A stretch of 64,000 nt of DNA from JAAYZM01 sp964510785 (GCA_964510785.1 CAZECM010000008.1:7334-71333), one strand, 5' to 3'. Counted from the stretch's first letter, positions 34,123-42,627 are shown. A program made the numbers and translations. Notes: generated by a model from the letters alone, not told the origin.

Positions 34123-34908
34123 TCAGACGAACGGGACCAGGCGCGTGTCGTCGATGGTGACGACGTCGCGCCCGTGCTTGAGGGGGGAAGGAGTGGGCTG
34201 CTCGTCGAACCGCGAGCGCAGCAGCTCGAAGGCGCGCTTGCCGGTGACCTCATCCATCGTGCGAACCAGGTCGAGGGTCTCGTCGGCGCGCAGCCCACCG
34301 GAGGTGTACGGGTTCGCGCCGTAGGCGACGATCGCCACGTCGCCGCGGTGGATGTCGTACTCCTCGATGCGGTACTCGGTGTAGTCCGGGGACCACTGGC
34401 CCCGAACGATGCGGAACATGAAGCTCATCTCATCGATGAGGCCGGAGCGCAGCTTCGGGGCGATATAGGCGACGTCCTGGTCCTCACGGTCCAGGGCGGG
34501 CGCGTCGACGAGCAAGCCGGTCTCGTCCTCGGTGAGGGTGAGGGTGCCGGTCGAGGTGCGGGCGATGCGCCGCAGGGCTGCGTGCTGCAGGACCAGGGGC
34601 ACGTCGAGGTCTACCTGGGTCAGCGACTTCGCGCCGGCGCCGGCGGAGACAATCTCGGTGTAGGGGCCCCAGAAGTCCCACATCTCGTAGCCCCGCTCGT
34701 ACACCGTGGCGTAGCCGGAGAAGTGCAGCGGCCCGGAGCCGTCGTCGGACTCGCGCAGCTGCATGCGCGCGGCCGGGGCGGTCACCCAGGCACGCGAGGT
34801 CGCTTCGCGGGCGCAGCGGCGCTGGGACGGGCGGTCCGCGCGGGCGGCGACCGCGTCGGCGCGCTGCCGGCCGGCGGCCTCGATCTGCTCGAGCAGCTCA
34901 GGATCCAT
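34123..34908 (-). CDS. Prohead maturation protease, HK97 family
   Basis: 261 residues. Core FSGYATVYERGYEMWDFWG, then VPLVLQHAALRRIARTS with the catalytic His, and LIDEMSFMFRI with the nucleophile Ser, matching the U35 serine protease family. It cleaves the capsid delta domain. It overlaps the portal stop by 11 bases. 127 bases follow before the capsid gene with no clear reading frame. Confidence 0.9.
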   Translation of the reverse strand: MDPELLEQIEAAGRQRADAVAARADRPSQRRCAREATSRAWVTAPAARMQLRESDDGSGPLHFSGYATVYERGYEMWDFWGPYTEIVSAGAGAKSLTQVDLDVPLVLQHAALRRIARTSTGTLTLTEDETGLLVDAPALDREDQDVAYIAPKLRSGLIDEMSFMFRIVRGQWSPDYTEYRIEEYDIHRGDVAIVAYGANPYTSGGLRADETLDLVRTMDEVTGKRAFELLRSRFDEQPTPSPLKHGRDVVTIDDTRLVPFV

Positions 34909-36121
34909 CGTCGACCTCCAGGTCGTTGCGTCCGCGGCGGGACGGGGGGAAGAGGCGGTCGAACTGCGCGTAGTCGGCCTCGGTCAGCGGCTGCAGGTCG
35001 TCGTAGGCGCGGGCCTCGTCGGGGGTGCGGGTGCGGTGGCGGATCTGGAGGCCGAGCACCTCGGCGCGGGTCTTGGGGTCCATCGCGAGCACGGCGTCAC
35101 GGTTGAGCTTGACGAAGCGTGCCCCGTGCTGGGTTGCGGACAGCGCGGTCTCGCGGCGCTTCACCGCCGAGCCGAGGTTCATCACCATCAGCTGGAGGTT
35201 GCGCTGGGTGATGTTCGCGTAGTTGATGGTCGAGCGGTCCACGTGGACGTCGACGAGGTCGGCCGGGACGCCCATGAACCGGGTCAGCGCGAGGTCGGAG
35301 TACTCCATCTGCTCGATGAAGGCGGCCTCGGCGGCCTTGGCCGCCACCGGGGTGTACGTCCAGTCCTTGCCCGTGACGAACACGTCGCCCGTGGCCATCG
35401 CCGCCTTGAAGCGCGCCTTGGTGTCCTGGGTGTCGACGTCGGTGAGCCTCACCTCGGCGTTCTTGAGGATCGCGGAAGGCACGGTCCCGTTGGCGAACCA
35501 GTCGAGAGCGAACTGCTGGGCCGACATACCCGCCGTGAGGAACGTGGCCGCGTTGGCGATCGGGGACAGACCGACCGGGACGCCGGCGATCGTGAACTGG
35601 CGCTCGTGCCAGATGTAGCGAGGCTCATGCTTCTCGCCGGCGATGCGGTACTCGAGGACCTGGCCGCCCTTGATCCGGATCGCCACGTCCTCGTCCTGCA
35701 CGAGGTCGATGCGTGTGGGCAACCCGAACGCGTCGATCGCGCGGATCACCCCGACGGAGTTGCCGACCCCGTCGAGGGACATCTGGGAGGAGTAGACCCA
35801 CTCCTGCAGCGACATCGGGTGACCGTCGGCGATCTGCGACGGGGTCACCAGCAGGCGGGACGGGTCGACCTGGACGTCGATGCCGGCCGCCGTCGACGGG
35901 CGGTACACGTCGGCGGGCATGAGCGAGATCAGGTCCGCGCGCAGACGCCGCGACGACCACACCACGGAGTGCTGCAGCGCCGCACGCCCGGTGACCGAGG
36001 GCCCCGACGCACGAGAGGGCACGCGCCCGTTCCAGGTCGTGGAGTCGGGCGCGGGGGAACGCCGAAGGAGGCTCACCGGCGCGCCCGCTTCCGCGCGGGC
36101 GAGAGCCGATCGAGCAGCCAT
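34898..36121 (-). CDS. Portal protein
   Basis: 407 residues from ATG 36121. Typical HK97-type portal: SVVWSSRRLRADLISLMPADVYR-like region (here HSVVWSSRRLRADLIS), MSLQEWVYSSQMSLDGVGN, IWHERQFTIAGVPVGLSPI, LTRFMGVPADLVDV and STINYANITQRNLQLM. It forms the dodecameric gate for DNA at one vertex. The start lies inside the upstream small membrane protein gene (49-base overlap). Confidence 0.92.
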   Translation of the reverse strand: MAARSALARAEAGAPVSLLRRSPAPDSTTWNGRVPSRASGPSVTGRAALQHSVVWSSRRLRADLISLMPADVYRPSTAAGIDVQVDPSRLLVTPSQIADGHPMSLQEWVYSSQMSLDGVGNSVGVIRAIDAFGLPTRIDLVQDEDVAIRIKGGQVLEYRIAGEKHEPRYIWHERQFTIAGVPVGLSPIANAATFLTAGMSAQQFALDWFANGTVPSAILKNAEVRLTDVDTQDTKARFKAAMATGDVFVTGKDWTYTPVAAKAAEAAFIEQMEYSDLALTRFMGVPADLVDVHVDRSTINYANITQRNLQLMVMNLGSAVKRRETALSATQHGARFVKLNRDAVLAMDPKTRAEVLGLQIRHRTRTPDEARAYDDLQPLTEADYAQFDRLFPPSRRGRNDLEVDDGS

Positions 36122-36258
36122 GAGACGGCCAGGAGCCCCAGTCCCGCGACCGCGAGCGCGAGCGGCGCACCGACGAGGACCGCGGCGAGGGCCGTGGCGG
36201 CCGCCACCAGCAGCAGAAGCCCGACGAGGTCGAGGAGGGTGGTGATCAGCTCGTGCAC
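36073..36258 (-). CDS. Small two-helix membrane protein
   Basis: 61 residues from a GTG at 36258 with GGGAGG upstream. Two hydrophobic helices (ITTLLDLVGLLLLVAAATAL and APLALAVAGLGLLAVSWLL) and a basic tail RLSPARKRARR. It overlaps the portal start. Small membrane proteins at this site occur in some actinophages. A role is not known. Confidence 0.65.
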   Translation of the reverse strand: MHELITTLLDLVGLLLLVAAATALAAVLVGAPLALAVAGLGLLAVSWLLDRLSPARKRARR

Positions 36259-36269
36259 GTCGCCTCCCG

Positions 36270-37739
36270 TCAGCCGATGGAGTCGGCAGGGTCGTAGTCG
36301 GCGCTCTCGACCCACCCGAAGCGGGCCAGGGTGACCGCGTACAGCGCCGAGATGTCGTCGAGGGAGCGGCCGCGGGAGAACAACCACGCGTCACCGGATC
36401 GCAGCTTCTCGGCGGACGCAAGCGCGTTGTCGAGGACCGGGTCGCCGCCGTGGCGAACGACGCCGTCTAGGACGTCGTCGTGCAGAGCGCCGCAGGCGTC
36501 GACCTTGTTGCGCAGCGAGAGCCGGCGGACCTGGAACCCAGCGTCCTCAAGGTCGAGCTCGAGCGAACCCGCGGAGCCGGACCCGTCTATGACGACGAGA
36601 TTCCCGCCGAACTCGTCACGGAGCCGGCGCAGGTGCGGGATCGCCCACGGGACGCCCTCTTCGCGCGCGACTACCTCGAGGTAGGCGCGCGCTCCGGGGT
36701 ACGCGGCAGCGAGACCGATCGAAGCCCAGTCACGCTCGGGTGAGACGTCGATCGACCAGACGGGAGTGCCCTCCCACTCGACGTCGTCCGCGTCGAGCGC
36801 GAGCGGGTCCCACGACCCCTGCGGGATGACCCACGGGCGGGCCTTCGCCTTCGGCCACCACCCCAGGTAGGCGCGATCGAACTCCTCGGCCGCGAGACCG
36901 TCGTGCTCGGTCTGGAGGTTGTCCAGATCGATCGTGTAGCCGACGGCGGGGTGAGTGGCCGCCCACACCGCCGGGTCGTCGCGGTCAGCGTCCGGCGGGG
37001 CGGAGTACTCGAGGTAGCAGATCCGGCCGTGCCGGCCGGCCTTGGTTCGAGCTCGGCCCGCCTCGACCTTGCTCCACAGGTACTTCGAGTCGGCATCGCC
37101 GGCCGCAGAGGTCACCCACTTCTGTGCACCCGTGACAGTGATCATCGTCGGGTTGACGCCCGCCTCAATCCGGTTGTCCCGGTGGGCGAAGGCCTCGTCG
37201 ATGTGAGCCTCAGGGAGGCCGGCCTCACCGTGAGCGGCAATCTTCTTGCCGGCCGCGATGATGAAGACCTCAGACTGATTGCGGAACAGCAGTCGCTCGG
37301 CGCCGGTCTTCCTCGACAGCTTGTTCACGCTGGGCGCGAGCGGGGACTCCATCAAGGGCTCGTAGAAGGACTTCTCGAGGCGCCGCAGCGCCATGTTCCG
37401 GTCCTGGGCGGCGTAGAGGATCGGCTTGCCGGGTGTGGTCAGCGCGCGGTGGGTGATCTTCGCTCGCGACGTCGACGTCTTGCCCGCCTGACGAAGCACG
37501 ACCCAGACGACCTCGCGGTAGTAGAACAGGCCCGTCGCAGGATCGATCTCGCATGCCACGTCGAGGCCGTGCTGCTGCCACGGCATCGGCGTGCCGTCGA
37601 TCGCCGCGAGCACCTTGCCGACCTTGCCGCCCAGAGTCTTCCGGTTCGGGTTGCGTGGCGTGTAGAACCGAGGCTCGGCCTCAATCCGCTTCGGCAAGCC
37701 CTGCCGTCCAGTCCGCCGGCACACCGCCGGTCGGCCCAC
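36270..37739 (-). CDS. Terminase large subunit
   Basis: Up to 489 residues. ATPase motor that packages DNA, with a C-terminal nuclease. Walker A is unusual (VVLRQAGKTSTS, with Gln-Ala instead of the common xxGxGK pattern). HIDEAFAHRDN supplies the Walker B/catalytic acid region, and GAQKW, SIDVSPERDWASIG (nuclease Asp) and VVIDGSGSAG follow. The GTG at 37739 gives a 59-base overlap with the small subunit; a TTG at 37697 is an alternative start. Confidence 0.92.
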   Translation of the reverse strand: MGRPAVCRRTGRQGLPKRIEAEPRFYTPRNPNRKTLGGKVGKVLAAIDGTPMPWQQHGLDVACEIDPATGLFYYREVVWVVLRQAGKTSTSRAKITHRALTTPGKPILYAAQDRNMALRRLEKSFYEPLMESPLAPSVNKLSRKTGAERLLFRNQSEVFIIAAGKKIAAHGEAGLPEAHIDEAFAHRDNRIEAGVNPTMITVTGAQKWVTSAAGDADSKYLWSKVEAGRARTKAGRHGRICYLEYSAPPDADRDDPAVWAATHPAVGYTIDLDNLQTEHDGLAAEEFDRAYLGWWPKAKARPWVIPQGSWDPLALDADDVEWEGTPVWSIDVSPERDWASIGLAAAYPGARAYLEVVAREEGVPWAIPHLRRLRDEFGGNLVVIDGSGSAGSLELDLEDAGFQVRRLSLRNKVDACGALHDDVLDGVVRHGGDPVLDNALASAEKLRSGDAWLFSRGRSLDDISALYAVTLARFGWVESADYDPADSIG

Positions 37740-38166
37740 CCTCAGGGACTCGGCGGAGCCGGTCGAGAATGTCCATCATCCGCAGCTGCACCCCGGAGAG
37801 AACGTCGAGGCGCTGGTGGCGCGTCGTCTGGTCGATGATGCGCGCGTTCGCCCGACCCAGTGCACCGAGCGTCTGCTTCCACGGCGGCTCACCCACGAGC
37901 GCGCCGAGCTCAGCGCCGAAAGCCACCTCGATCGGCCCCGCGGGGAGCGTGTCGTCCAGCAGCAGCGGCGCCGTCGAGTCGTCCACCGGCTCGACGACCT
38001 CCGCGAGCGCCTCGTCACGAGCGCGGTGCTCGAGTTCGTCGGCCTCACGGCGGCGGCGCAGCTCGGCGCGGTAGCGGCGAGCGTTCGCGGCGTGACCCTC
38101 GCGGCAGAGCGGGCAGCGGCACCCGCGGCGGTAGCCGGAGGGCCCGTGAGTGATCGCTTTCGACAT
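37681..38166 (-). CDS. Terminase small subunit-like protein
   Basis: 161 residues. N-terminal Cys/Arg motif (HGPSGYRRGCRCPLCREGHAAN) then a charged helix and a helical C-terminal half (ALGRANARIIDQTTRHQRLDVL, GVQLRMMDILDRL). Found between the HNH gene and the large terminase, the usual place of TerS. It would recognise packaging sites. The assignment rests mainly on position. Confidence 0.72.
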   Translation of the reverse strand: MSKAITHGPSGYRRGCRCPLCREGHAANARRYRAELRRRREADELEHRARDEALAEVVEPVDDSTAPLLLDDTLPAGPIEVAFGAELGALVGEPPWKQTLGALGRANARIIDQTTRHQRLDVLSGVQLRMMDILDRLRRVPEGGPTGGVPADWTAGLAEAD

Positions 38167-38297
38167 CGCTCAGCCCTCCTTCCGCACGCCCGTGGGGCAC
38201 CACCGGGACAGATCCGTAGAGAGAAAATCCGACCGCAGGGCGCGGGTGGACCGCCTCCCAAGACCAAAAGAAAAGTGGTCGCTGACCTGGGCAAACG

Positions 38298-38660
38298 CTA
38301 ACGCGAGGACGCCCGCGAACGATGCGCCGGGCCGTCCGGCACGGCTGCGAGGGCAGCCCGAGAGCGGTGCGCGCGACGACGCAGGCGGCGACGAGGGCGA
38401 CCCGCGTTGCACCCGAAGTGCGCCGGCCGCAGATTCCACGGCGACGTCGGGTGCCCGCCCTCCTCGAGCGGCACGATGTGGTCCAGGGACGGGCCGTACG
38501 GGTGGTTGGGTCGAAGCCCGAAGATGATCACCCGACCCAGGTGCGGGTACAGGCACTTCTCGACCGCGCACAGCGAACCCGGCGGGCACAGCTCGACGAC
38601 GAGGCGACGCCACGGACGACCCTGCCGGCCACGCTTCGGATCCCACTCGCTCAGAACCAC
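38298..38660 (-). CDS. HNH endonuclease next to terminase
   Basis: 120 residues from a GTG at 38660, seven bases after GGGAGG (a GTG at 38666 is too close). HNH motif: LDHIVPLEEGGHPTSPWNLRPAHFGCN, with Cys pairs (CPPGSLC) for zinc. HNH proteins beside terminase are needed for cos-site cutting in HK97-like phages, so packaging with cohesive ends is likely. It is first in the late operon after the terminator at 38760-38808. Confidence 0.82.
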   Translation of the reverse strand: MVLSEWDPKRGRQGRPWRRLVVELCPPGSLCAVEKCLYPHLGRVIIFGLRPNHPYGPSLDHIVPLEEGGHPTSPWNLRPAHFGCNAGRPRRRLRRRAHRSRAALAAVPDGPAHRSRASSR

Positions 38661-38759
38661 GAGCACCTCCCGGCGAACGCCAGCCGGCGCATGCCACCCG
38701 GCATGACGAAGGGCCCGTCACCCGCTTCCGGGTACGACGAACCCACCGAGGTGCACGAT

Positions 38760-38808
38760 ACACGCCGACCGGGACCAGTGGGAGAACCCTGAGTCCCGGT
38801 CGGCGTGT
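38760..38808 (-). terminator. Terminator between early and late operons
   Basis: Perfect 16-bp stem (38760-38775 with 38793-38808) five bases past the stop of the last early gene. It separates the early block (52168 to 38813) from the late block (38660 to 19467). Late genes would need read-through control or a promoter in 38661-38759; I see no clear -35/-10 pair there. Confidence 0.78.
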
Positions 38809-38812
38809 CGCG

Positions 38813-39502
38813 TCAGACGTCGAGCCCGGCGCGCCCCCGACGTCGCGCCTCGTCGCGCTCAGCCAGTTCGCGCTGGATGTGGTGACCAAGGATCCCGATG
38901 GTGGACGCGTCCCAGGAGGACTCGCACTCGGTGCACGTCGCCGAGTACGGGTTGACCTGCACCCGCAGCGTCCCGACCGACGAGCACACCATGCACGGCA
39001 CGTGCGGCCGCCACGGCGGATCGACCCACGCCGCGTCGACCCTCGCCGCCGCCCACCAGCTACGCACCGACGCGTCGAGCTGCTCGAGGTCCGCGAGCTC
39101 GAGCGTCGGAGCACGCTGCACCAGCCACCGCAGACCGGCGTTCACCATGAGCCGCGGCGACCCGCCCAGGTAGGTGACCCACTCGTGTGACTGGACGCTG
39201 ATCCGGCCCAACGTGGAGATCGCCCCGAGAGAGACCGGGACGCCCGGCCCACCCGACGATCTGCGACCACCCGAGCCCTGCGGCACCATCTGCGCGAGCT
39301 GCTCGAGGAGCGAGGGGAGCTCGATCGTCTCGACCCGAAGACGTGGCCGCCGGTACGGGATCACCCACACCTCCTGGGTGACCTGCTCGACCAGCGGCTC
39401 AGTCAGGTCTCCCACACGGTCGGCGATCTTCTCGACTAGGACCTCCTGCTCGGAGCGGACCTGGGAGCGGATCTCGGCATGGCGACGTCGACGCTTAGAC
39501 AC
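38813..39502 (-). CDS. Hypothetical protein with C-terminal zinc ribbon
   Basis: 229 residues from a GTG at 39502 (8-base overlap with the previous gene). N-terminal coiled helix (RSQVRSEQEVLVEKIADRVG), central beta region, then a zinc ribbon CMVC...CTECESSW and LGHHIQRELAERDEARR. Last gene of the early operon. No family recognised; may bind nucleic acid. Confidence 0.65.
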   Translation of the reverse strand: MSKRRRRHAEIRSQVRSEQEVLVEKIADRVGDLTEPLVEQVTQEVWVIPYRRPRLRVETIELPSLLEQLAQMVPQGSGGRRSSGGPGVPVSLGAISTLGRISVQSHEWVTYLGGSPRLMVNAGLRWLVQRAPTLELADLEQLDASVRSWWAAARVDAAWVDPPWRPHVPCMVCSSVGTLRVQVNPYSATCTECESSWDASTIGILGHHIQRELAERDEARRRGRAGLDV

Positions 39503-40481
39503 CGGGCGCACCCCCACCCCGACGACCACGCCTGCCACGACGTCGAGCACCAGGCGGAGGCTGACCCTCACCCATGCCAGGACCGTCACCACCCGACCCC
39601 TGTCCCAGTCCAGTACCCAACCCAAGCCCTGTCCCGTCCCGACCCGGGCTTACTCGTTCCGATAGACCTCCGAACTCACTTCCGCCGGAGTTCGGCGGGT
39701 ACTTCGCGCGCACACCCGGCGCCGGTGCGGGGTCGTCGCTCTGGGCCGTCGCGGGTCGCACACTCTGGGGTGCGGTGTCCGCGCTCTGGGCCGGCGCCGG
39801 TCGCACGTCGTCGTCCTGGGGTTCGTCGCTCGGTTCGGTCGGGTAGCCGTTGTCGGACAGGAGCTGGGCCGTCCACTGGCCGTAGCGCGGTCGCGTGGGC
39901 GCGGGGCGCAGTTCGTGCGCGGAGTCCCATGCCTCGTGGTTGCCGCCGCGCCCGGAGTTGCAGCCACGGCACGCGACGACGTACGTCTCGAGCGTGGCTG
40001 CCTCCCCGGGCACGAGGTGGTCGAGCTCGCCGGAGCGCTTCGTCTTCTTGCCACGCCACACAACCTCGACCCCGCACCACCGGCAGTTGTCGCCGTCACG
40101 ACGACGCACCTGCACCACGAGATGGATGTTGTTCGCGTCGTCACGTTGGCGGCGACCCCACTCGACGTCGGCCTTCGAGCGGATGTGGATCAGGTCGGGG
40201 TCCTCGATGAGCCTGTACACCCCCGGCTGGCCCTTGACGCGGGTCAGCAACCCTGTCTTGAGAGCCAGCCGGACGAGCTCTTCCCACCGGGGCCCGCCGA
40301 TCATCTCGATCGTGCCCACCTCGACGAGGTAGTCCGTGAGGTGCGCCGCCGACTGCAACGAGAGCCGCCAGATGAACCCGGCGACCTCGTTGATCGTGCG
40401 CTCGTCGGCGGTCTTGTCGCGACGCGTCCCCATGATCGCGGGGTGCGAGGCTCCCGTGTCGCCGCTGCGCTGCCATGCCAT
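39495..40481 (-). CDS. Replication-type protein with HNH nuclease domain
   Basis: 328 residues. The N-terminal about 115 residues resemble the helical domain of phage replication initiators (EVAGFIWRLSLQSAAHLTDYLVEVG, EELVRLALKTGLLTRV). An HNH domain follows: CRWCGVEVVW, GELDHLVPGE, VVACRGCNSGRG. The C-terminal about 120 residues are low-complexity (Pro, Gly, Arg), with a linker repeat PAQSADT/TAQSDDP. It may act in replication start or processing. The fusion of the two domains is the notable point. Confidence 0.72.
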   Translation of the reverse strand: MAWQRSGDTGASHPAIMGTRRDKTADERTINEVAGFIWRLSLQSAAHLTDYLVEVGTIEMIGGPRWEELVRLALKTGLLTRVKGQPGVYRLIEDPDLIHIRSKADVEWGRRQRDDANNIHLVVQVRRRDGDNCRWCGVEVVWRGKKTKRSGELDHLVPGEAATLETYVVACRGCNSGRGGNHEAWDSAHELRPAPTRPRYGQWTAQLLSDNGYPTEPSDEPQDDDVRPAPAQSADTAPQSVRPATAQSDDPAPAPGVRAKYPPNSGGSEFGGLSERVSPGRDGTGLGLGTGLGQGSGGDGPGMGEGQPPPGARRRGRRGRRGGGAPGV

Positions 40482-40502
40482 CTGTCGAGTACTCCACGTG
40501 GT

Positions 40503-40580
40503 CTAGTCGCTGCACCGGCACTCACCGGTCTGCTGGTTGATACGTCCGCCGCAAGATCCGCAGCGCTCTGACTCATTCAT
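40503..40580 (-). CDS. 25-residue Cys-rich microprotein
   Basis: MNESERCGSCGGRINQQTGE then CRCSD: a CxxC...CxC pattern that could hold one zinc. A strong GGAGGTGAG precedes the ATG at 40580, and the start overlaps the previous stop by 8 bases. It is short but has all the translation signals of its neighbours. Confidence 0.55.
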   Translation of the reverse strand: MNESERCGSCGGRINQQTGECRCSD

Positions 40581-40824
40581 CCCGCTCACCTCCTCCGCCT
40601 GGGTCGAGGCCGAGGAGGACTGCGACGCAGTGCCACGTCTCCTCGGACGGTTCACGCGTGATCCCCGCAGCGCGGCGCACCTGGCGCCGGTGGCCACCAC
40701 CGACCGCGACGTCGTCCGCGCAGAGGCCGAGCTCGCGTGCGGCGGCCGCGAGCGCGGTGGCCTTGCGGTCGCGGTTGACCTCGGCGGCGGCGGTGTGGGC
40801 GTAGTCGACGTCGGAGGAGCTCAT
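40573..40824 (-). CDS. Small helix-turn-helix-like phage protein
   Basis: 83 residues from ATG 40824. Helical, with ALAAAARELGLCADDVAVGGGHRRQVRRAAG and SEETWHCVAVLLGLDPG. Similar small proteins occur in actinophage early regions. Possibly DNA-binding; not proven. Neighbours overlap it or lie 2 bases away. Confidence 0.6.
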   Translation of the reverse strand: MSSSDVDYAHTAAAEVNRDRKATALAAAARELGLCADDVAVGGGHRRQVRRAAGITREPSEETWHCVAVLLGLDPGGGGERDE

Positions 40825-40826
40825 GG

Positions 40827-41456
40827 TCAGCGGGTCCCCAGTACGGTCGCGGCGTGCTGGACGGCGTGCCACTGCTCGGGTGAGCCGCCGGCGTCCGGGT
40901 GGGCTGCACGGCGGGCGAGGCGCACGAGCTCCGCGTCGGTGTGGTCGGTGTGCATGAGCAGCCCCGCGGCGCCGGCCGCGGCAGACAGGACGTCGCGGGC
41001 CTGGGCCGCGGAGAGGGACGTGGCCGCCGAGGCGATCTGCCGGTAGCCGGAGTACTGCTCGCCCGACTTCGTCGCGCCGTACCGGTCGACCGAGCGGAGC
41101 GCCTCGAGGGTCTTGGCGATCGCGTGCACGTTGTGCCGCCAGGAGGCCATCCCGGAGTAGTACCTGTTCTCGAAGGTGTCGCAGGCGAACAGCAGCGGAC
41201 CGCGGACCGCGGACTCGAAGGCCACCACGACCGCCGGCGACGCAGGGCGTGCACCGGCGCGGAGCTGGCCGTCGTTGCGGATCTCGCGTTCGTCGACGTC
41301 GACCTCGATCACGAGGTCTGTCCCGTCGAGCTCCTCGTACTCGCGCTCGAGGAGGTCCAGGACGCCCGGCCACTTCACGCTGAACCGCGTCGGTGTGTAG
41401 GGGCCGCCCTTGAACCGGGTGCGGTCGGAGATCGGGCGGATCGTGTAGCGCAGCAT
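40827..41456 (-). CDS. Phage protein with J-domain-like C-terminus (HPD motif)
   Basis: 209 residues. The C-terminal 50 residues read TDAELVRLARRAAHPDAGGS, then PEQWHAVQHAATVLGTR: a helix, the HPD tripeptide and a second helix, as in DnaJ J-domains that stimulate Hsp70 ATPase. The N-terminal domain (YTIRPISDRTRFKGG, FSVKWPGVLDLLEREYEEL) is unknown. It may recruit host DnaK for replication or assembly. The J-domain call rests on HPD plus helix pattern. Confidence 0.65.
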   Translation of the reverse strand: MLRYTIRPISDRTRFKGGPYTPTRFSVKWPGVLDLLEREYEELDGTDLVIEVDVDEREIRNDGQLRAGARPASPAVVVAFESAVRGPLLFACDTFENRYYSGMASWRHNVHAIAKTLEALRSVDRYGATKSGEQYSGYRQIASAATSLSAAQARDVLSAAAGAAGLLMHTDHTDAELVRLARRAAHPDAGGSPEQWHAVQHAATVLGTR

Positions 41457-41785
41457 CAGGAGCTCCTCCGGTGGTGGTTCGTGTCAGCAGCGGCGCGGGT
41501 AGTGCCGACTTCGGTCGCGTTCACAGCGGCTCCCATACGCAGAAGGGGGGTGAGAAGGGCTTTGTGGGGGCGGCACGAGACGGGGACAGCGGACTCCGCG
41601 GCTACGCGGAGGGCTCGCTCGAGCTCGATGCGGTGGGGTGTGCAGTAGGGCCAGAAGTGGTGGGCGGTGCACCCGACCGGGTTGGCGCGCCAGAGACCTG
41701 ACTGGGCGCAGTCCGGGACGCAGCAGGGCACGTCGGCGGTGAGGTCGACGGCGTCGAGGGTGGTCAGGTCGGTGTCGAGGCTCAT
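41456..41785 (-). CDS. Hypothetical Cys/His-rich protein
   Basis: 109 residues from ATG 41785 with a GAGGAGG site. CCVPDCAQSGLW, GCTAHHFWPYCTPH and CRPH suggest one or two zinc sites. Its ATG overlaps the stop of the previous gene (ATGA). Unknown function in the early operon. Confidence 0.62.
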   Translation of the reverse strand: MSLDTDLTTLDAVDLTADVPCCVPDCAQSGLWRANPVGCTAHHFWPYCTPHRIELERALRVAAESAVPVSCRPHKALLTPLLRMGAAVNATEVGTTRAAADTNHHRRSS

Positions 41786-41991
41786 CCAGACCTCCTCACG
41801 CGACCGCGAGCGCGGGGGCGCGGTTCGGGTGCGTGGTTGTCGTGGCGGGGGCACCAGTCCCCGACGTGGCGGATGCACGTCCAGCCGCGCTTGCGGGCGA
41901 GCGTGCGGGCCTTGCGGTGGTTGTGCTGCACCGGCGTCTCGAAGCGCGCCCCGCAGTGGTTGCAGATGACGACGAGGTACGTGGCGATCAC
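41782..41991 (-). CDS. Small zinc-finger-like protein
   Basis: 69 residues: VICNHCGARFETPVQHNHRK with a CxxC and His pair, then CIRHVGDWCPRHDNH. Looks like a compact zinc finger, possibly nucleic-acid binding. Four-base overlaps on both sides couple its translation to the neighbours. Confidence 0.62.
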   Translation of the reverse strand: MIATYLVVICNHCGARFETPVQHNHRKARTLARKRGWTCIRHVGDWCPRHDNHAPEPRPRARGRVRRSG

Positions 41992-42302
41992 GGCAGGCTC
42001 CGGATGCGCGTCAGGAGATCGTCGAGGAAGGTCGGCGAGACGCGTCCGGCGAGCCCGAGCAGCTCGGAGATGATCGCCGCGGCTCCGTCCTGGTCCATGA
42101 CGTACAGGACGCTCGATCGACGAGGAGTCTTGTTCACCCGCCCGCCCAGCTCGAGCGCGATCGCGCGGCCAGCACCTGAAAGAACGATGGTTCCGACGAG
42201 TACGACGTCGACGCGGTCGAGGAGCACGGCATCTGTGGTGTCGACCAAGGCATCGCCGCGGCCGTGGGGCGTGCCGCCGATGATGTGCTCAGCCACGGGC
42301 AC
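41988..42302 (-). CDS. Hypothetical phage protein
   Basis: 104 residues with alternating beta-strands (AVLLDRVDVVLVGTIVLSG, AIALELGGRVNKTPRRSSVLYVM) and a C-terminal helix (AAAIISELLGLAGR). The middle looks like a small alpha/beta domain. No family recognised. Overlaps the next gene by 4 bases. Confidence 0.58.
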   Translation of the reverse strand: MPVAEHIIGGTPHGRGDALVDTTDAVLLDRVDVVLVGTIVLSGAGRAIALELGGRVNKTPRRSSVLYVMDQDGAAAIISELLGLAGRVSPTFLDDLLTRIRSLP

Positions 42303-42627
42303 CCCCGCGAGCGATCTCGGGCCAGTCGGACTCGCCCCGGAGCCCCATCAGGTCTGGCACGAGCCACCCGTCGTAGTGGATGTGGAGGCGGACCGGGCGG
42401 TCCTGGACGCGCCGCCACGACGCCCACGGGAGCTGTTGCTCGATGCCCCTAGAGAGGGCGCGCGTGTACTCACACTCGAGGAGGTCGACTCCGCTGTCGA
42501 TGCACGCCTGGGAGTGCAGGATGTACACGGTCTGCTCAGCCGACACTGCTCGGGCATAGTGATCAGTCGCGTGACGCGCGACGCCCACGATGCCCTCGAT
42601 ATGGTCGGCAGGGACGATCTCGGGCAT
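42289..42627 (-). CDS. Hypothetical phage protein
   Basis: 112 residues from ATG 42627. Features AEQTVYILHSQACIDSGVDLLECEYTRAL and VRLHIHYDGWLVPDLM. Mixed alpha/beta, no known motif. The start overlaps the stop of the upstream gene by one base and its end overlaps the downstream gene by 14 bases. Confidence 0.6.
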   Translation of the reverse strand: MPEIVPADHIEGIVGVARHATDHYARAVSAEQTVYILHSQACIDSGVDLLECEYTRALSRGIEQQLPWASWRRVQDRPVRLHIHYDGWLVPDLMGLRGESDWPEIARGGARG

